Notes: a model not told the origin generated them from the letters alone. A stretch of 64,000 nucleotides of DNA from Valencia hispanica (GCA_963556495.2 OY747716.1:14910040-14974039), one strand, 5' to 3'; shown: positions 1 through 12,402, counted from the stretch's first letter. Numbers and translations are program-made.

Positions 1-1368
1 CATTAAATTGGCCCCCAGTAATAACGTAAAGAACCTCGGCGTTATTTTTGACCAAGACTTGACATTTAAATCCCATATTAAACAGGTTTCTAGGATTTCT
101 TTCTTTCACTTCCGGAATATTGCTAAAATTAGAAACATCCTGTCCAGGAGTGATGCTGAGAAACTAGTCCATGCATTTGTTACCTCAAGGCTGGACTACT
201 GTAATTCTTTACTATCAGGAAGTCCACAAAATGCCATTAAAAGCCTTCAGTTGATCCAAAATGCGGCAGCAAGAGTTCTGATGAATATTAAAAAGAGAGA
301 TCACATTTCTGCTGTTTTAGCTTCCCTTCATTGGCTCCCTGTTAAATCCAGAATATAATTTAAGATCCTTCTTCTTACATACAAAGCCCTTAATAATCAA
401 GCTCCATCATACATCAGAGATCTAATTGTTCCATATGTTCCCAACAGAGCACTTCGCTCTCAGACTGCAGGTTTACTTGTAGTTCCTAGGATTTCTAAAG
501 TAGAATGGGAGGCAGATCTTTTAGTTATCAGGCTCCACTCCTATGGAACCAGCTCCCAGCTTTAGTCCATGAGGCAGACACTCTGTTTACTTTTAAGGCC
601 AGGCTTAAAAATTTCCTTTTTGATAAAGCTTATAGTTATAGTGGCTTAGGTCATCCTGAGCTATCTCTGTAGTTATGCTGCTATAGGCTTAGACTGCTGG
701 AGGACAGACTTACCAATTTTCTTCACTCTGCTACTTCCTTTTCTCCTACGACTCTCCAGTTGTATTACAGTTCATTTTGTTATTTCGACTGTTAACTTTG
801 TTTTCTCTCAGTGTTTTTTTCTCCATAGAAGATATACCTGGTCTGGTATCCTGCATGGCTGCAATGCCCTGTTGGACGGGGGGCATCGACTGGGATGATG
901 CTCCCAGTAACTGAACATCCACTGTGTCCTGTTATCAACTTTGTACTTTCTGTAACATAGAAAGTTCTCTTATATCAGATCTTCTGTTCCTTCTGTGTTT
1001 CTGCTCTGTCTTCTCAAACCCCCAGACGGTCGTGGCAGATGGCCGCTCCTACTGAGCCTGGTTCTGTTGGAGGTTTCTCCCTGTTAAAGGGGAGTTTTTC
1101 CTCTTCACCGTCACTACATGCTTGCTCAGTATGAGGGATTGCTGAAGGATTGCTGTGGTTGGAAAGTCTGCATCAACGGGGCCCAACCTCACGCCAATGA
1201 CTGACGCAATCTGCTGGGATTCCTTAAATAGGAAACTTTTTAACTGATTGGAATGTTTGTATAAATGTATTGAAATGACTTCTTGTTAAGTGCCTTGAGA
1301 TGACATCTGTTGTGAATTGGCGCTATATAAATAAACTGAATTGAAATTGAATTGAATTGAATTGAGTG
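1..1368 (+). mobile_element. L2-clade LINE, 5'-truncated 3' part
   Basis: The element enters from the left edge. Its first part encodes the C-terminal region of a non-LTR reverse transcriptase (KNLGVIFDQDL, SRLDYCNSLLSG, IQNAAARVL). This is followed by a long untranslated region with the GGAGTTTTTCCTCTTCACCG segment common in fish L2 elements. It ends in TGAATTGAA-type short repeats (about 1340-1366), which are the usual tail of L2-type LINEs. The reading frame has decayed, so the copy is dead. Confidence 0.85.
8..600 (+). pseudogene. L2 reverse transcriptase C-terminal remnant
   Basis: The open frame from 8 to 358 carries L2-type reverse transcriptase residues, including NIAKIRNILSRSDAEKLVHA, LDYCNSLL and LHWLPVKSRI. 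It meets a TAA stop at 356-358, after which the same protein resumes (FKILLLTYKAL, then APSYIRDLIVPYVPNRALRS) and later frames shift near 500. Stops and frameshifts show it is inactive. The catalytic core upstream is outside the window. Confidence 0.8.
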
Positions 1369-2447
1369 CTGGGTTAGGTGGAAAGTAACAGGAGACTGGT
1401 GGAAAATAAAAGGCGATCAGCAGATGTGTGGTCTTGCTGACATCTAAACTGCAGCATATGTGGGTGACACAGGGGGTTAAAACAGCATGACGCAGACCTT
1501 TTGTCAAAAAGCAACTTTCAGCTCCCTCAACTCTGCCTCGGATCGTTTGCAAACAAAAGAGTGACCGTCAGGGAAAGTGGAAGATGTAAGAGCAAGAAAA
1601 GAAGACGATCGAGTGATGGAAGTGGATTACTGTGTATGATCCCGTGATAGAGCCTGGTGAGCTTTAGATGCTCGGGTACCTCTCAGGCGAGGGGAGAAAG
1701 GCAGCTAACTAGGACAGGCAGGGGTATGGATCTTTCTTGCTCCCATCATAAATCAACCATCAGCCCATTTGGATGAGATTTATCCCCTGTCAGGGACAAT
1801 TGTAATTGGGGACTAGGTGTTGCGGCTCCTCTTTGAAAAGTATGTAGGTTTGAATGAGAGCATGAATTTTTTTTTGTGTCTACATACATTGAACTGTGCA
1901 TTCTGTGGATGCAGAAAAGCTGGTAGATAAATCTTTGGTCATTCTCTAAGTTAGGAAGTGATTTCTCCTTCCTCTCCAAACAGGTTTTACTATCCCCTGA
2001 CAAACCTGAAGAGTGTGTCTCGCATTTAATAACGAGCATGCTGTGAGAACTTGGGATTGCAATGTTTAGCTTAATGTGATTCAAAGCACCAACTGAAATT
2101 GACTTGCTGTGACTGGTGTATTACTCACAACTGGCAGGTGCAATGTTCTGGTGAAAATGGACCAAATACATCATAATCAGAGACAATGTACAGATTTATC
2201 TGAGCCAGGCTATTTAGAAGCATCTTTCAGTTGGGTCCGAAAACAAACCATCTGTTTTAATTTGTTCCCTTGACAAAAATATCTACTTTTAAAAATGAAA
2301 TTGGATTATCTAAGGTTCTTGAGCGGTTTGGTTCTAGTAGATGATTTGTCTAAGCGAACTGGATGGGCTTTGATGGCATTGATGGAACTTTTACACTATC
2401 AGAGTTAAATGTTTTTTACTGATCCACCTGGCCGTTTCATCCGTTCG

Positions 2448-2517
2448 TCCATCCATCCATCCATCCATCCATCCATCCATCCATCCATCCATCCATCCAT
2501 CCATCCATCCATCCATC
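2448..2517. repeat. (CATC)n microsatellite
   Basis: About 17 uninterrupted CATC/ATCC units. It sits about 225 bp from the donor site of exon 9 inside intron 9. Confidence 0.97.
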
Positions 2518-2741
2518 TTTTTTATCTGAGATCAGTTTTTTTTCACCCAATGTGTTAACAGGTTTCATCTTTCAGAATGCAACACATTATAAAGGTCTTT
2601 GGGTGAGACCTTCAACTTCCTCATCTGTTGAAGTGGTACCTTGTACATAATTACACATTCTTTGGTAAGGCATAGTCTTTTCACATCTTTTCAGAACTGA
2701 AGAAATGGCAAATTAATTTTTCCCCAATCCACCCAACATAC

Positions 2742-3073
2742 CTTCGGCTTGTTTCCACTGGTGTCATACACCATCCTCCAGTCAGAGCCATTGTTGCTGT
2801 ACCCCAGACGGAACTTCTTCATAAAGACCTTGTTCTCGCGGTATTTCCCTCCCTGGATGATGAACCCCTTCACCAGCTTTTCTTCACCGAGATCCACCTG
2901 CAGCCATTCGCTTGTGAAGGGCTGAGGCTGAGGCAGCAGGGTCCACCCGGTCCTGCTGGTAAGAAGGCGGGCGTTCTCAGGCACCCAGCTCCGGTCCGTG
3001 TGAGAGGACGCCGTGATCTGGTTGTCTGGGATCAGGCCTGACACCATGCCTAGCATGCCGGAGCAGGGGTACT
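2742..3073 (-). CDS. nrp1: nrp1 exon 9: most of F5/8C b2 domain
   Basis: This 332-base exon is the longest in the window. It follows GTCTCTCAG; AG completes a Glu codon, then YPCSGMLGMVSGLIPDNQIT, RSWVPENARLLTSRTGWTLL, EWLQVDLGEEKLVKGFIIQG and YSNNGSDWRMVYDTSGNKPK, ending in phase 0 before donor GTATGT. It encodes the first two thirds of b2, which supports VEGF and heparin binding together with b1. YPC is the opening cysteine of b2. NGS is an N-glycosylation sequon shared with mammalian NRP1. The match to neuropilin-1 is higher than to neuropilin-2, where this region has an insertion before the FVRKF-like strand. The next exon (human counterpart begins SFEGN) is beyond the left edge. Confidence 0.96.
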
Positions 3074-3525
3074 CTGAGAGACAAAAGAGAGACAGAAACA
3101 CGTGGTTAACTTTTTTGATGCAAACCAATGAAACCTGCAGAGATGCAACGTATGAACAAAAAGAACTTAATCTTTAACCAAAGGGTTGATGTCCAAGATC
3201 ATCTACAGTGCCAAAACATAGTTTGGGTCTGAGTCTCATATTGAGGATAGCCAAAGTCAAAGGGAGGAGGGTTATTCCCCAAACTCTTTGTGATGTTACT
3301 GTGATCTCTCCCTCTATTCTCTGTCTCTTCATGTGTCGGTAGATCTCATGCATACTAATTCTTCAGCCTGAAGCGATTGTCTCCAGGCAGCCAATTAAAA
3401 CCCTCTCCCCGGCTGGTGCTTCCACCTACTGCATTCTGAGAGTCATTTTGTTCTTTCTATCTCCCTGCCCAGCTCTCCATAGACTTACATATACTTACAC
3501 ACAAAAACACAGTCGCTTTGTGCTG

Positions 3526-3543
3526 TTTTTTTTTTTTTTTTTT
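3526..3543. repeat. T18 homopolymer
   Basis: Run of 18 T residues in intron 8. No element boundary is evident around it. Confidence 0.9.
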
Positions 3544-6103
3544 GCTGCCACAGCAATCATCTGCCTTCTGCTTCACAGCTGTCAACATCTGTGGGATTAC
3601 ATCTTTGAACATATTGCCGTTTCCTGTCCACAGTTCCAGATTTCCCTCATTCTTTGCTCTACTTCTCAGATCTTATCTTTACTTTAGATGAGCTTTTGAT
3701 TTTTGCACCTTTTGCTTTTGGTTCCAAATTCAGATGCCTGTCACACTAGATATACTTTGCTTTTATTAGTGAACTTTATTTATGCTTGAAGTTGAGTGAG
3801 AGAAGGAAACTAGACTTCTGAATCAGAGAAGCATTGTTGCATTCTTCCACTTTTTTTTCCAAATGTTTCATTCAAACCCAAAACGCAAGAGAAGTAGAGA
3901 CATGCAGTAGCTTATTATATGTCCTCTATTAAAGGAAAATCAAGGCGTCGCTGGGTTCATATGAGACAAACTGTGCAGATTCAGCATTGCTGCATCTGGA
4001 GTAAAAAAACAGAACGAAGATTTGCAGAACAAGGTCTCTTTGGGCCAACCCCTGGCTATGTGAAGCAGTACCCATGAAATCCCGCGAGATGAATTCCTGG
4101 TCGTGCAACCCCCCCCCACCCAAAGAAAAACAGCAATTGCTGGATGCGTAGGAATCGCTGGGATTTTTCTCCTGTTTTTCTTTGACCAAGATCTGTTGAA
4201 ATTGATCAGAGGAGCTGGCCGTTGGCTGTGTAAAGCTAAGACACTGCGATCTGAACGTCTTTGAAGTGAGAGGTGCAAGTGTGTGCATTAAAGTATGTGT
4301 GTGTGTGTAGTGTAGAGATAAAAGCGACTGATGCGACTCCCCTAGATCATCTGGAGCTGCTAATCGAGCTCAGCTGCAGGGGTGGCATGCACGCCATGAC
4401 ACACCCAGTAGAACGACTGTTTATGTTTATGGAAGAGGAGGGATGATGCTGGGCTGCTGGCCACGACTGAGGTTTGGGTGGAGCTATCTGAGCTATTTTT
4501 ACACCATGGCGTATTTACCAACAACTGGGTGGTGGATCCTTTTATTAATGAGTAGCTGCTTGTATCAGAAGGCCACCGTAATTTGTGGGGAAACAGGCAG
4601 GCATTCAACCCAGCCTATCTCTGAATAATTGCTTTGACGTCATTAATTGAAGACAGGGCCTCATGGATTGAATGTTTTTCCTCCCTAGTCTGTCACATTT
4701 TAGTTTGGCTGAAGGTGCACTAAGAAAGCACTTTACGGTTTTTACTTTAAAGCATCAAAGGTCGAACAGGAGAGGCGAGTCATGGAGTTTATGCGGCCCT
4801 CAACAGCCTCGGTTTCCCTCTCTCTGACCATGCCGGGAGCATGCAGTGGAGCTGGCAGTGTCTTCAGAGAACCCATGGGCACTAACGTCATATTAGAGGC
4901 CCTGTGGTGACTTCAACCCTGTGATGTGTTTATGCTCGGCGCAGCGCTCTGATTATGTGCCGCACACACAAGCCCCTGTAACCCCGCTGCACCCACAGTG
5001 CCATCTGCTCTTATAGGATTGACCACGCATATGTGATGCATAAGTGACTCGTTCCATAAAAATAAAAAAAGAAGGAACACAAAGTCACTCTATAAATGGC
5101 TTCAAATAATCCTGAGCCCAACTTTTATTTCATATCAGGCATACCTCTGTTACTGATATCAAGATATACCAAGGTTTAAAAAAAGTTGTTGTTTCAATCC
5201 ATCAATTCCATCACACCATTCCAGGGGTTGAAAATAATTTTAAAGAGATGGCAAATAAAATGTTAGAGTGATCTGAATTTTATCCAACACAGAGTCCGGT
5301 CCCTCCCTCACCTGTTGCTGCACAATCCCCATTATCTAGCTGAGAGAGGGCTGCTAGATTTGTTTTGTTTACAAGGAAGACAAATTTGACTTTTTAGAAA
5401 TCTTTCCAATCGGGAACACCAGACAGACATGGACAGATACAGATTTAGAAGGATGTTGTTGTCTGGGCTAAATGTCATATTTGGTCCTTTACCCACACAC
5501 ATTTCTGGTATTTATGCAAATTTGTTTTGGTTCACAGTTAGATCCACATCAGGTTAAATGGTTTTAGGAATTTGAGGATTTTTGTCTATACGATCTTGCA
5601 TTTGTCCTTAGAAATGTTCCATGAATCAATTTTTAGGAACATCTTCAGATGTTAAACATGGCAGTAACTTGCCATGCCTCCAGGGGCTCTGCTATATCTG
5701 ATTTGGAGCTAAAGGCTGGATTAGAGGTGGGCCTGTGGCATCATAGTTTTGAAATTGCTGCACATTGATTATTAACATAGAGATGGAACAGATATTAAAA
5801 CACCTTACCTGGTAAAAATAAAAATAAATAAAAGTAGTCCCCCCAAAAGCCCTGGGCTACTTACTGCCTTTGTAAGCCCAAAGTCTAAAGTCCTGTCAAA
5901 GACATGGAGTGTTGCACTTATTAATGTAACATTAAAATCTGAAGTGTCTATTAAGCCACCAACTGTAGGGTGACTACGTAAACAGATAATGTGAGTAATT
6001 ATACAGCTTACATTAATTTGGTATTTTTGTGTTACTCATACAAAGCTCATGTGTAATATTGCACCTGTAATAAGTGTAATAATCAAGTTATTTTATAATT
6101 TTA

Positions 6104-6346
6104 ACAACACAGAGACAAACAGCCATGCACACACAGACACACTAAAGGACAATTTAAAGAAACCAATCAACCTAAGAGTCATGTTTTTGGACTCCAGGAG
6201 GGGACCCAAGTACCTGAAGGGAACTCATGCACACACAGGGAGAACGTGCAAACACCATGCAGAAAGACCCCAGGCCAGGATTTGAATCCTGGAGCTTCTT
6301 GCTGCAAGGCAACAGTGCTGCCATCTGCGGCACCATGCAGCCCATG
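6104..6346 (-). mobile_element. tRNA-derived SINE
   Basis: Read on the minus strand, the sequence opens with a decayed tRNA-like head, then AGCACTGTTGCCTTGCAGCA and AGAAGCTCC, and a good polymerase III B box, GGATTCAAATCC (6278-6289). After the head come TCTTTCTGCATGGTGTTTGC, then GTCCAAAAACATGAC and a TTGATTGG segment. This order is that of a SINE family very common in teleosts, whose intact head reads like GGTGGCGCAGTGGTTAGCAC. The A box is degraded, so the copy is unlikely to be transcribed. It is not a functional tRNA gene. Confidence 0.8.
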
Positions 6347-7030
6347 CCTGGTACAGTACCTTTCTGATATGAAAAAGTAAACTAAATCATGGTGCTAACT
6401 TTGCATAACTGCAGTGAAAACCTCCTTCTGGCCCAGGCCTATTCAAGATGCTGATAGAGAAAGGCTATGTCTTTTCTGCCCTTAATTTACTCAAGCAGGA
6501 ATTCCAATCGAATACACATGTTCATATCCCACAGAGACAAAGATAGATGTGATAAAAGCCACAGTAAATGGAGCCACCAGCATACACACACTAATTTAAA
6601 ACATCAACAAAAGGGCAAGGGGAGGAAAACTGTTGCTCAAAATCAAAGTTATATAAGCAAAAATTAAGCTGTGGCAAAAGAGAAGGCTGAGGGCAGATCA
6701 GGAGGAGCCCACCCAGCTTCATCAGCAGATGCATGCCAGCTGTTTACTCGATTTTTACAGAATGAGATTCATCTCAACATGGGGTCATGTTAATAGATAA
6801 TCCCCATTCCTTTGCCTCTATTTAATATTATGCAGCTGGGGCCTGGATTGCAAATAAAAACCAACTAACTGAGACAGCAGAGTAAGTTGCCATAACAGTT
6901 TGATATTCTGTAGTCATTGCGACTGGGAAAAAAGTTTTTGTATTTGAAGAAGGAGCTGCGAGCAAGGATGAAGAGGTGACTCATGGGTAATATGGTGGGG
7001 GGATTAGCTGGGATCCCGGCGGTAACCAAC

Positions 7031-7175
7031 CTGAGATCTTGCAGCCGTACACCTCGAAGCGCAGCGCAATGCCCACTTCCCAGGTGACTGGACGGATGCG
7101 GACGAAGCGCGTCAGCGTGGGTTTGGGCAGCTTTGTCTTGGCAACGTCCCTTGGGTTGGTGTTGCCTTGGAAAAT
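7031..7175 (-). CDS. nrp1: nrp1 exon 8: end of F5/8C b1 domain
   Basis: This 145-base exon follows CTTCACAG and reads IFQGNTNPRDVAKTKLPKPT, then LTRFVRIRPVTWEVGIALRF and EVYGCKIS, ending with one G before donor GTTGGT. It supplies the last strands of b1 and the closing cysteine (VYGC) that pairs with FDC in exon 6. TRFVRIRP and LRFEVYGC are the standard C-terminal signature of discoidin/F5-8C domains. The split last codon joins exon 9 to give a Glu where human NRP1 has Asp (ISEYPC versus ITDYPC). The donor GTTGGT is weaker than the others in this gene, but the frame and family match leave little doubt. Confidence 0.95.
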
Positions 7176-8996
7176 CTGTGAAGGAAGGGAGGAGACAAGA
7201 TGATTATTTACAGAATGCGGCGAGGAAAGTAGAGAAAGCGGGAGATTTTCAGATACCTTTGTCAAAAAATGGCTTTTAAACCTGAAAAGAGTATTTCACG
7301 AAAACCCCAAATCCAAAAAATATATTAAGATTTCCCGTACAGAGAGTAGTAAGTTACTGATATGTAAAGAGACAGGAGTTGCCCTTGCTTCAGATGTTGC
7401 AGCCAAAGCAGGAAAAGGCTTTGAAACCTGAGGCTGGATGTGTAACAGTGATCAGATCTGATTGGCTCAGAGTGCCCTTTCACCATCTTCTGCTTCCAGA
7501 TCGGGGGTAGGTTTTACCGCGCTGTCTTGTTGAAAGGTCAGAGACGTCAGTGTTCTCCCCTGGGGTCAGATGACAGTTTACTAGCAGTATACAATGAGGC
7601 CGGCCACCCAGCCAAACAACTGCCTGCAGTCCGTCAGAGTTCATTCTGAGTAATTGAATCTCAAAGGTAGCTGCACGCCCTCCTGACCTCCCTGACTGAG
7701 AAGTTACGAGGCGGAAAGGATTCCAGCTGAGAAGAGTAGCATGCACAGATGGAAAGATGGCAGCTTAGCTAATCTAAGATGAACTGAGACACCACTGGGA
7801 CTGATCTATTAGACTCTACAGCCGGCTACCAAGTCCTTCAGTGGTACCCGTCATCCACATCACTAAGGGACCCTTCTACAAAGTCAGCCACTTCCTTAAA
7901 TGCCATGCAGAGTCTCTCCATTCACTAACTGTAAAGTGGCTTTTTCCTGAGCTGCGCTAAGATGGCAAACTGCAGGCTAAGCATGTAGCAAATGGTGCCC
8001 TCCATACAAAAGCACTTTAGAGGGAGGAAAAAACACACGGCGAGCTTTAGGCAGCATCTTTAAGCTGCCACTTTACAAAAGGAACAGTGTACTCTGGAGA
8101 GGCCATAAAAGAATCAGGCATCCGGGCATTTGCATGTAGCGACAATAGTTTGGATGTTTTAGGAATTTTTTTGTACTCAACATTGTTTTTTGAAAAGCGC
8201 CTTATGCATGCCACATAAGTGAGGGGAGTGTGAGGCCTCCAAATGCTTCTCTGCCCCTCCGAACACCCACAGCTGAGGCTTCCTTCCTTTTTTTTCTCTG
8301 TCGTCTTTGAGACACATCTCTACCAGCTGTTGAGAGGGGGTTAGGTCTCTAGCCTTTGATTCAACTTTTCCACCTATTTGTCAACTCAATTGACATATAC
8401 CAAAGTCAGTAATCTAAAAGCAAAAATCCAAAGTTTTTCAAAATACTTGTGTAAAGCAAGGAGCTAAATGTTTAAAAAAATAAATCTATATATTCAGGTC
8501 TTTTTTATGAGAGATGGAACAAGAACTCGGCTAGCGACCAGGATCGGTAGATTTTCAGTTTGATCGGCCAGGAACAGAGACGTGCCCAGTTGGAAAGTTA
8601 AAAATACAATCTTATCCCTAGCGCAATACACTAATCACCCCAAGGTCGTAGGGGGAACATTGAATTCTGAAGTAGAAGTATCTTTTGGAGTGAAGAAGTT
8701 TATCTTTAGTCACAGTGAGAGTGAGACATCCAGCTGATAACAGGAAGGTGGACCGGAATAAAGTTAAGTTGCTCTGTTTTGTCCTTTTGAGCTTGTATGT
8801 TTTGAGTCTTTGGGAAATGTCAAAGCTCCGAATCTACATTCTAATGAAAGTACACAGAAACTGATATTTTTAGCAAACCATGCCAAGCCAAAAATAAGAG
8901 ATTAGGAAATTGGCAACAAAATTCCATTGTTGTTCTTTGAATACGGTTCCCACATAACATTTGTGGTTGCAAAAGAAGCTTGAAACCGATATGTAC
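7176..8996 (-). other. nrp1 intron 7
   Basis: About 1.8 kb between exons 8 and 7, the shortest intron in the window. I see no repeat, gene or structured element that I can support. Confidence 0.85.
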
Positions 8997-9152
8997 CTTC
9001 TGCTTGGAGCCTTCCTTCAAGGTGATCCAGTCCTCTCCGTTTGAGCTGACATCTACTTTGTATGACTTGACAAAGTATATCTTGTGAGTCTCCTGTGAAA
9101 TGGCACCCTGTGTACCGATAGCAGAGATGAAGCGTAAAAAGCCAAGGTCCAC
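8997..9152 (-). CDS. nrp1: nrp1 exon 7: F5/8C b1 domain, middle
   Basis: This 156-base, phase 0-0 exon (52 codons) follows a T16 tract and CATCTGCAG. It reads VDLGFLRFISAIGTQGAISQ, then ETHKIYFVKSYKVDVSSNGE and DWITLKEGSKQK before donor GTACAT. It completes the ligand pocket of b1: Ser and Thr of AISQET and Tyr of KIYF match human Ser346, Thr349 and Tyr353. The human KKK stretch between Thr and Tyr is reduced to HKI, so the loop is less basic. It joins the previous exon as EWIQ-VDLG, the most conserved junction of the domain. The intron between this exon and exon 6 is about 16.6 kb. Confidence 0.96.
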
Positions 9153-9982
9153 CTGCAGATGAAAAAAAAAAAAAAAAGGTTTGGATTCTATGATCTGGCA
9201 CAGATATACAGTAAGTAACATGCAACACTTTTTGTTTGCTTATAGGCAGGAACAAACCTTTTATGAGAGGCTTATAATGCACAGTCGGTAATAATAAAAA
9301 TAAAACACAAGTGAGCAGGAGAAGGTAAAAACATAGAATCACCTCTGGCCACAGTCTCATCAACTACCACCAGGAATTTAATAAACAGCAATGAAATGAT
9401 ACCCACATTAATGAAAAAGACACAGGATGACAACTTAATTTCCTGAGATGGGAGACAAGAGGCTGTTGGATGAAAGTGAGCGCCGCACAGAAAGCACGTC
9501 TGGAATCACATTATCAAAATCAGCCAGGAGGAAAGAAGGATACATAGTGAATATAAAACATTGTGCATTTAAAATATGCAGGGTTCTTTTGTTACGGACC
9601 GCAGTACATTACCGGATGACTAATACATTTTCACATAGAGAAAGCCACAGGCTGTCAGGTCAGAGGGGAGCATGAGTCTATAGCTATTCATTTATACATT
9701 TTCTTTTGATTTACGCATATGTGGATTTAAGGAACGTTCATCTGAGCTTGTGGCTTGTTTATTTCAAATGTTCTGCACACCATGCTTGTTCACAAGGATG
9801 ACCATAGCTGCCAGGAAAGAATGAGTGCAGACACTTCTTTAGGTTCTGCTGACTGCTGTTTATGTGGCAGCAATGGTTTCCCAATTGGCTTCTGATTATG
9901 TAAATGATGCCCTCTATCTTTAGTGGAAACGAATATCTGAATAATCATATAGTGAGCTATGAAATAACATTGCCTTTAAAAG

Positions 9983-10615
9983 AGTAGTGGGCAATATTAA
10001 AGGTATAAGGTAGAAATTATATAAATTTAGCCAAAGGTAGAGATTTTGAATGTGCCGGCCTACCGCGATCGTGCATTTTGATGATGTCATAAGGTGTCAT
10101 CAAGGAGGATAAATACTGATGTTCTGTGTTCGTCTTTACACTATATATTGTAAGTTTAAAATGAGTTGTTTTCCTTTTAGCGGAAAAGACACCTGTTGAA
10201 CTTGGAGTATTTTTATTCAAATATGTGCAGGTTTAATGTTGTGCAATATTAAATGTATAAATAAGTAACCAGGAAAGCAGACAATTTTGAACTTTGTGTC
10301 TTAATAACATTTAGTTTTTAATTTATTTAAAATATCTTCATCTTTATTTATGTTGTGTGAACTTTTGTGTTGCATTTTTGGAAAAATATTTGAACATTTT
10401 TTTAAATGCATTTTGCACAATAAATGTTCTTTAAATGACATTCTAAACTTTTTTTTGAAGTTGTTCTCTTGCAATGTACCTGGAAAGTGAGAATGTTCAT
10501 AAACACTCCTTTTTTTAAAAAATATAGAAAATAATATATCACAATAGATATCGTTACCGCACATGCTTTAGATTTTATTGCCATATAGATTTGAAGCCAT
10601 ATTGCCCAGCCCTAC
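9983..10615. mobile_element. hAT-like MITE with 8-bp target duplication
   Basis: A 633-bp AT-rich element flanked by a perfect 8-bp direct repeat, TTTAAAAG, at 9975-9982 and 10616-10623. The termini are imperfect inverted repeats: left AGTAGTGGGCAATAT, right (reverse strand) GTAGGGCTGGGCAATAT, differing by a short gap. An 8-bp target duplication and a TAGGGCTGGGC-type end fit the hAT superfamily. The interior has no transposase, so it is non-autonomous. Confidence 0.75.
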
Positions 10616-10908
10616 TTTAAAAGTTAACTTATTAATTTTTTATCATGGAACTTGAATGTATTTTACTGTCATTTTATGTGACCAAGCAAAGTAGAGCATA
10701 ATTGGAAAGGAAATCATGGTTTTCAAAACTTTTATCAAATAAAACTGTGCAAAGTGAGTGTCAGTTGATGAGTTTAACATTTTCCAGTGGTTTGGTTTCT
10801 TGTCATACAGAAAAAACTCAAAACAAACCAAAACCAGTCAGTACGAGCCACCCAAAAACGTTCAGTCTGTGTGCTGGTCTGATGTTACTGGGGTGGGGGA
10901 ACCAAGTA

Positions 10909-12402
10909 AACTCAGCCAAAAAAGAAACGTCCTCTGACTTTCAAATGTTTTTACTTTCAGTAAACTTAATGTGTGTAAATATTTGTATGAACACTAAAAG
11001 AGTCAACACCATAAGACATAAACTAAAAATGTTTCACAGACATGTGACTAACAGAAATAGAATAATGTGTCCTTGAATGAAGGGAGGCTCAAAATCAAAA
11101 GTACCAGTCAGTATCTGGTGTGGCCACCAGCTGCTTGAAGTACTGCAGTGCATCTCCTCCTCATGGACTGGACCAGATTTGTCAGTTCTTGCTGTGAGAT
11201 GTTACCCCACTCTTCCACCAAGGCACTTGCAAGTTCCTGGACATTTCTGGGGGGATTGGTCCTAGCCCTCACCCTGCGATCCAACAGGTCCCAGACGTGC
11301 TCAATGGGATTGAGATCCGGGCTCTTCGCTGGCTATGGCAGAACACTGACATTGCTGTCATGCAGAAACTCACGGACAGAACGAGCAGTATGGCTGGTGG
11401 CATTGTCCTGCTGGAGGATCATGTCCGGATGAGCATGCATAAAGGGTACCACATGAGGGAGGAGGATGTCTTCCCTGTACTGCAAGGCATTGAGATTGCC
11501 TCCAATGACAACAAGCTCCGTCCGATGGTGATGTGATATACCGCCCCAGACCATGACGGACCCCCACCTCCAAATCGATCCCGCTCCAGGGTACAGGCCT
11601 CGGTGTAACGCTCATTCCTTTGACGATAAACACGAATCCGTCCATCACCCCTGGTGAGACAAAACCGTGACTCATCAGTGAAGAGCACTTTTTGCCACTC
11701 CTGTCTGGTCCAGCGAAGGTGGGTTTGTGCCCATAGGCGGCGTTGTTGCTGGTGATGTCTGGTAAGGACCTGCCTTAAAACAGGCCTACAAGCCCTCAGT
11801 CCAGCCTCTCTCAGCCTATTGCGGACAATCTGAGCACTGATGGAGGGATTGTGTGTTCCTGGGGTGACTCGGGCAGTTTTTGTGGCCATCCTGTACCTGT
11901 CACGCAGGTGTGATATTCGGATGTACCGATCCTGTGCAGGTGTTGTTACACGTGGTCTTCCACTGCGAGGATGATCAGCTGTCCTTCCTGTCTCCCTGTA
12001 GTGCTGTCTTAGGCGTCTCACAGTGCGGACATGGCAATTTATTGCCCTAGCCACATCAGCAGTCCTCATGCCTCCCTGCAGCATGCCTAATGCTTGTTCA
12101 CGCAGATGAGCAGGGACCCTGGACATCTTTCTTTGGGTGTTTTTCAGTCGGTAGACAAGTCTCTTTAGTGTCCTGCGTTTTTAGAACTGTGACCTTAAAT
12201 GCCTACTTTCTGTAAGCTGTTAAGGTCTTAACGACCATTCCACAGGTGCATGTTAATTAATTGATTATGGTTAATTGAACATGCATGGAAAACATTGTTT
12301 AAACCCTTTACAATAAAGATCTGTAAAGTTATTTTGATTTTTACAACATTATTGTTGAAATACACAGTCCTGAAAAAGGGACGTTTCTTTTTTTGCTGAG
12401 TT
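10909..12402 (-). mobile_element. Tc1-family transposon, near full length
   Basis: A 1,494-bp element with TA on both sides (10907-10908 and 12403-12404). The terminal inverted repeats start AACTCAGC and run about 24 bp to GAAACGTCC, matching at 23 of 24 positions. The single gene inside reads on the minus strand. Both ends and the gene are well preserved, so the insertion is younger than the other Tc1 copies in the window. Two lesions in the transposase make it non-autonomous. Confidence 0.92.
11108..12126 (-). pseudogene. Tc1 transposase, one frameshift and one stop
   Basis: About 340 codons long, the normal Tc1 size. From the start MSRVPAHLREQA there is a paired-type helix-turn-helix region (VARAINCHVRTVRRLRQH), a GRPR motif (RSGRPRVT), then the first catalytic Asp in FTDESRFCL. 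A single base missing in a G run near 11562-11572 shifts the frame before VMVWGGI. The second Asp is in ILQQDNATSHTA and the final Glu in SPDLNPIEHVWD, with 34 residues between them (DD34E, typical of Tc1). A TAG stop at about 11335 replaces an expected Trp just before the PAKSPDLN motif. The gene ends GGHTRY with TGA at 11108-11110. Confidence 0.92.

Larger units (their letters stand above)
1..2741 (-). other. nrp1 intron 9 (partial)
   Basis: This is the intron after exon 9, cut by the window edge. It contains the 3' part of an L2-clade LINE on the opposite strand (1-1368) and a CATC microsatellite (2448-2517). The 1369-2447 and 2518-2741 stretches show no gene or repeat I can name. Confidence 0.85.
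3074..7030 (-). other. nrp1 intron 8
   Basis: About 4.0 kb between exons 9 and 8. It holds a T18 run (3526-3543) and a tRNA-derived SINE (6104-6346). No coding signal was recognised in the rest. The short open frames at 3.4-4.6 kb lack any family resemblance. Confidence 0.85.

Noticed and set aside
6104..6346. Possible tRNA gene from the B box
   Set aside because: The A box is degraded, no cloverleaf can be drawn, and the rest matches a SINE body.
11370..11675. 101-codon minus-strand open frame inside the Tc1 element
   Set aside because: It is a third-frame shadow; the transposase residues lie in the two other frames joined by the lost base.
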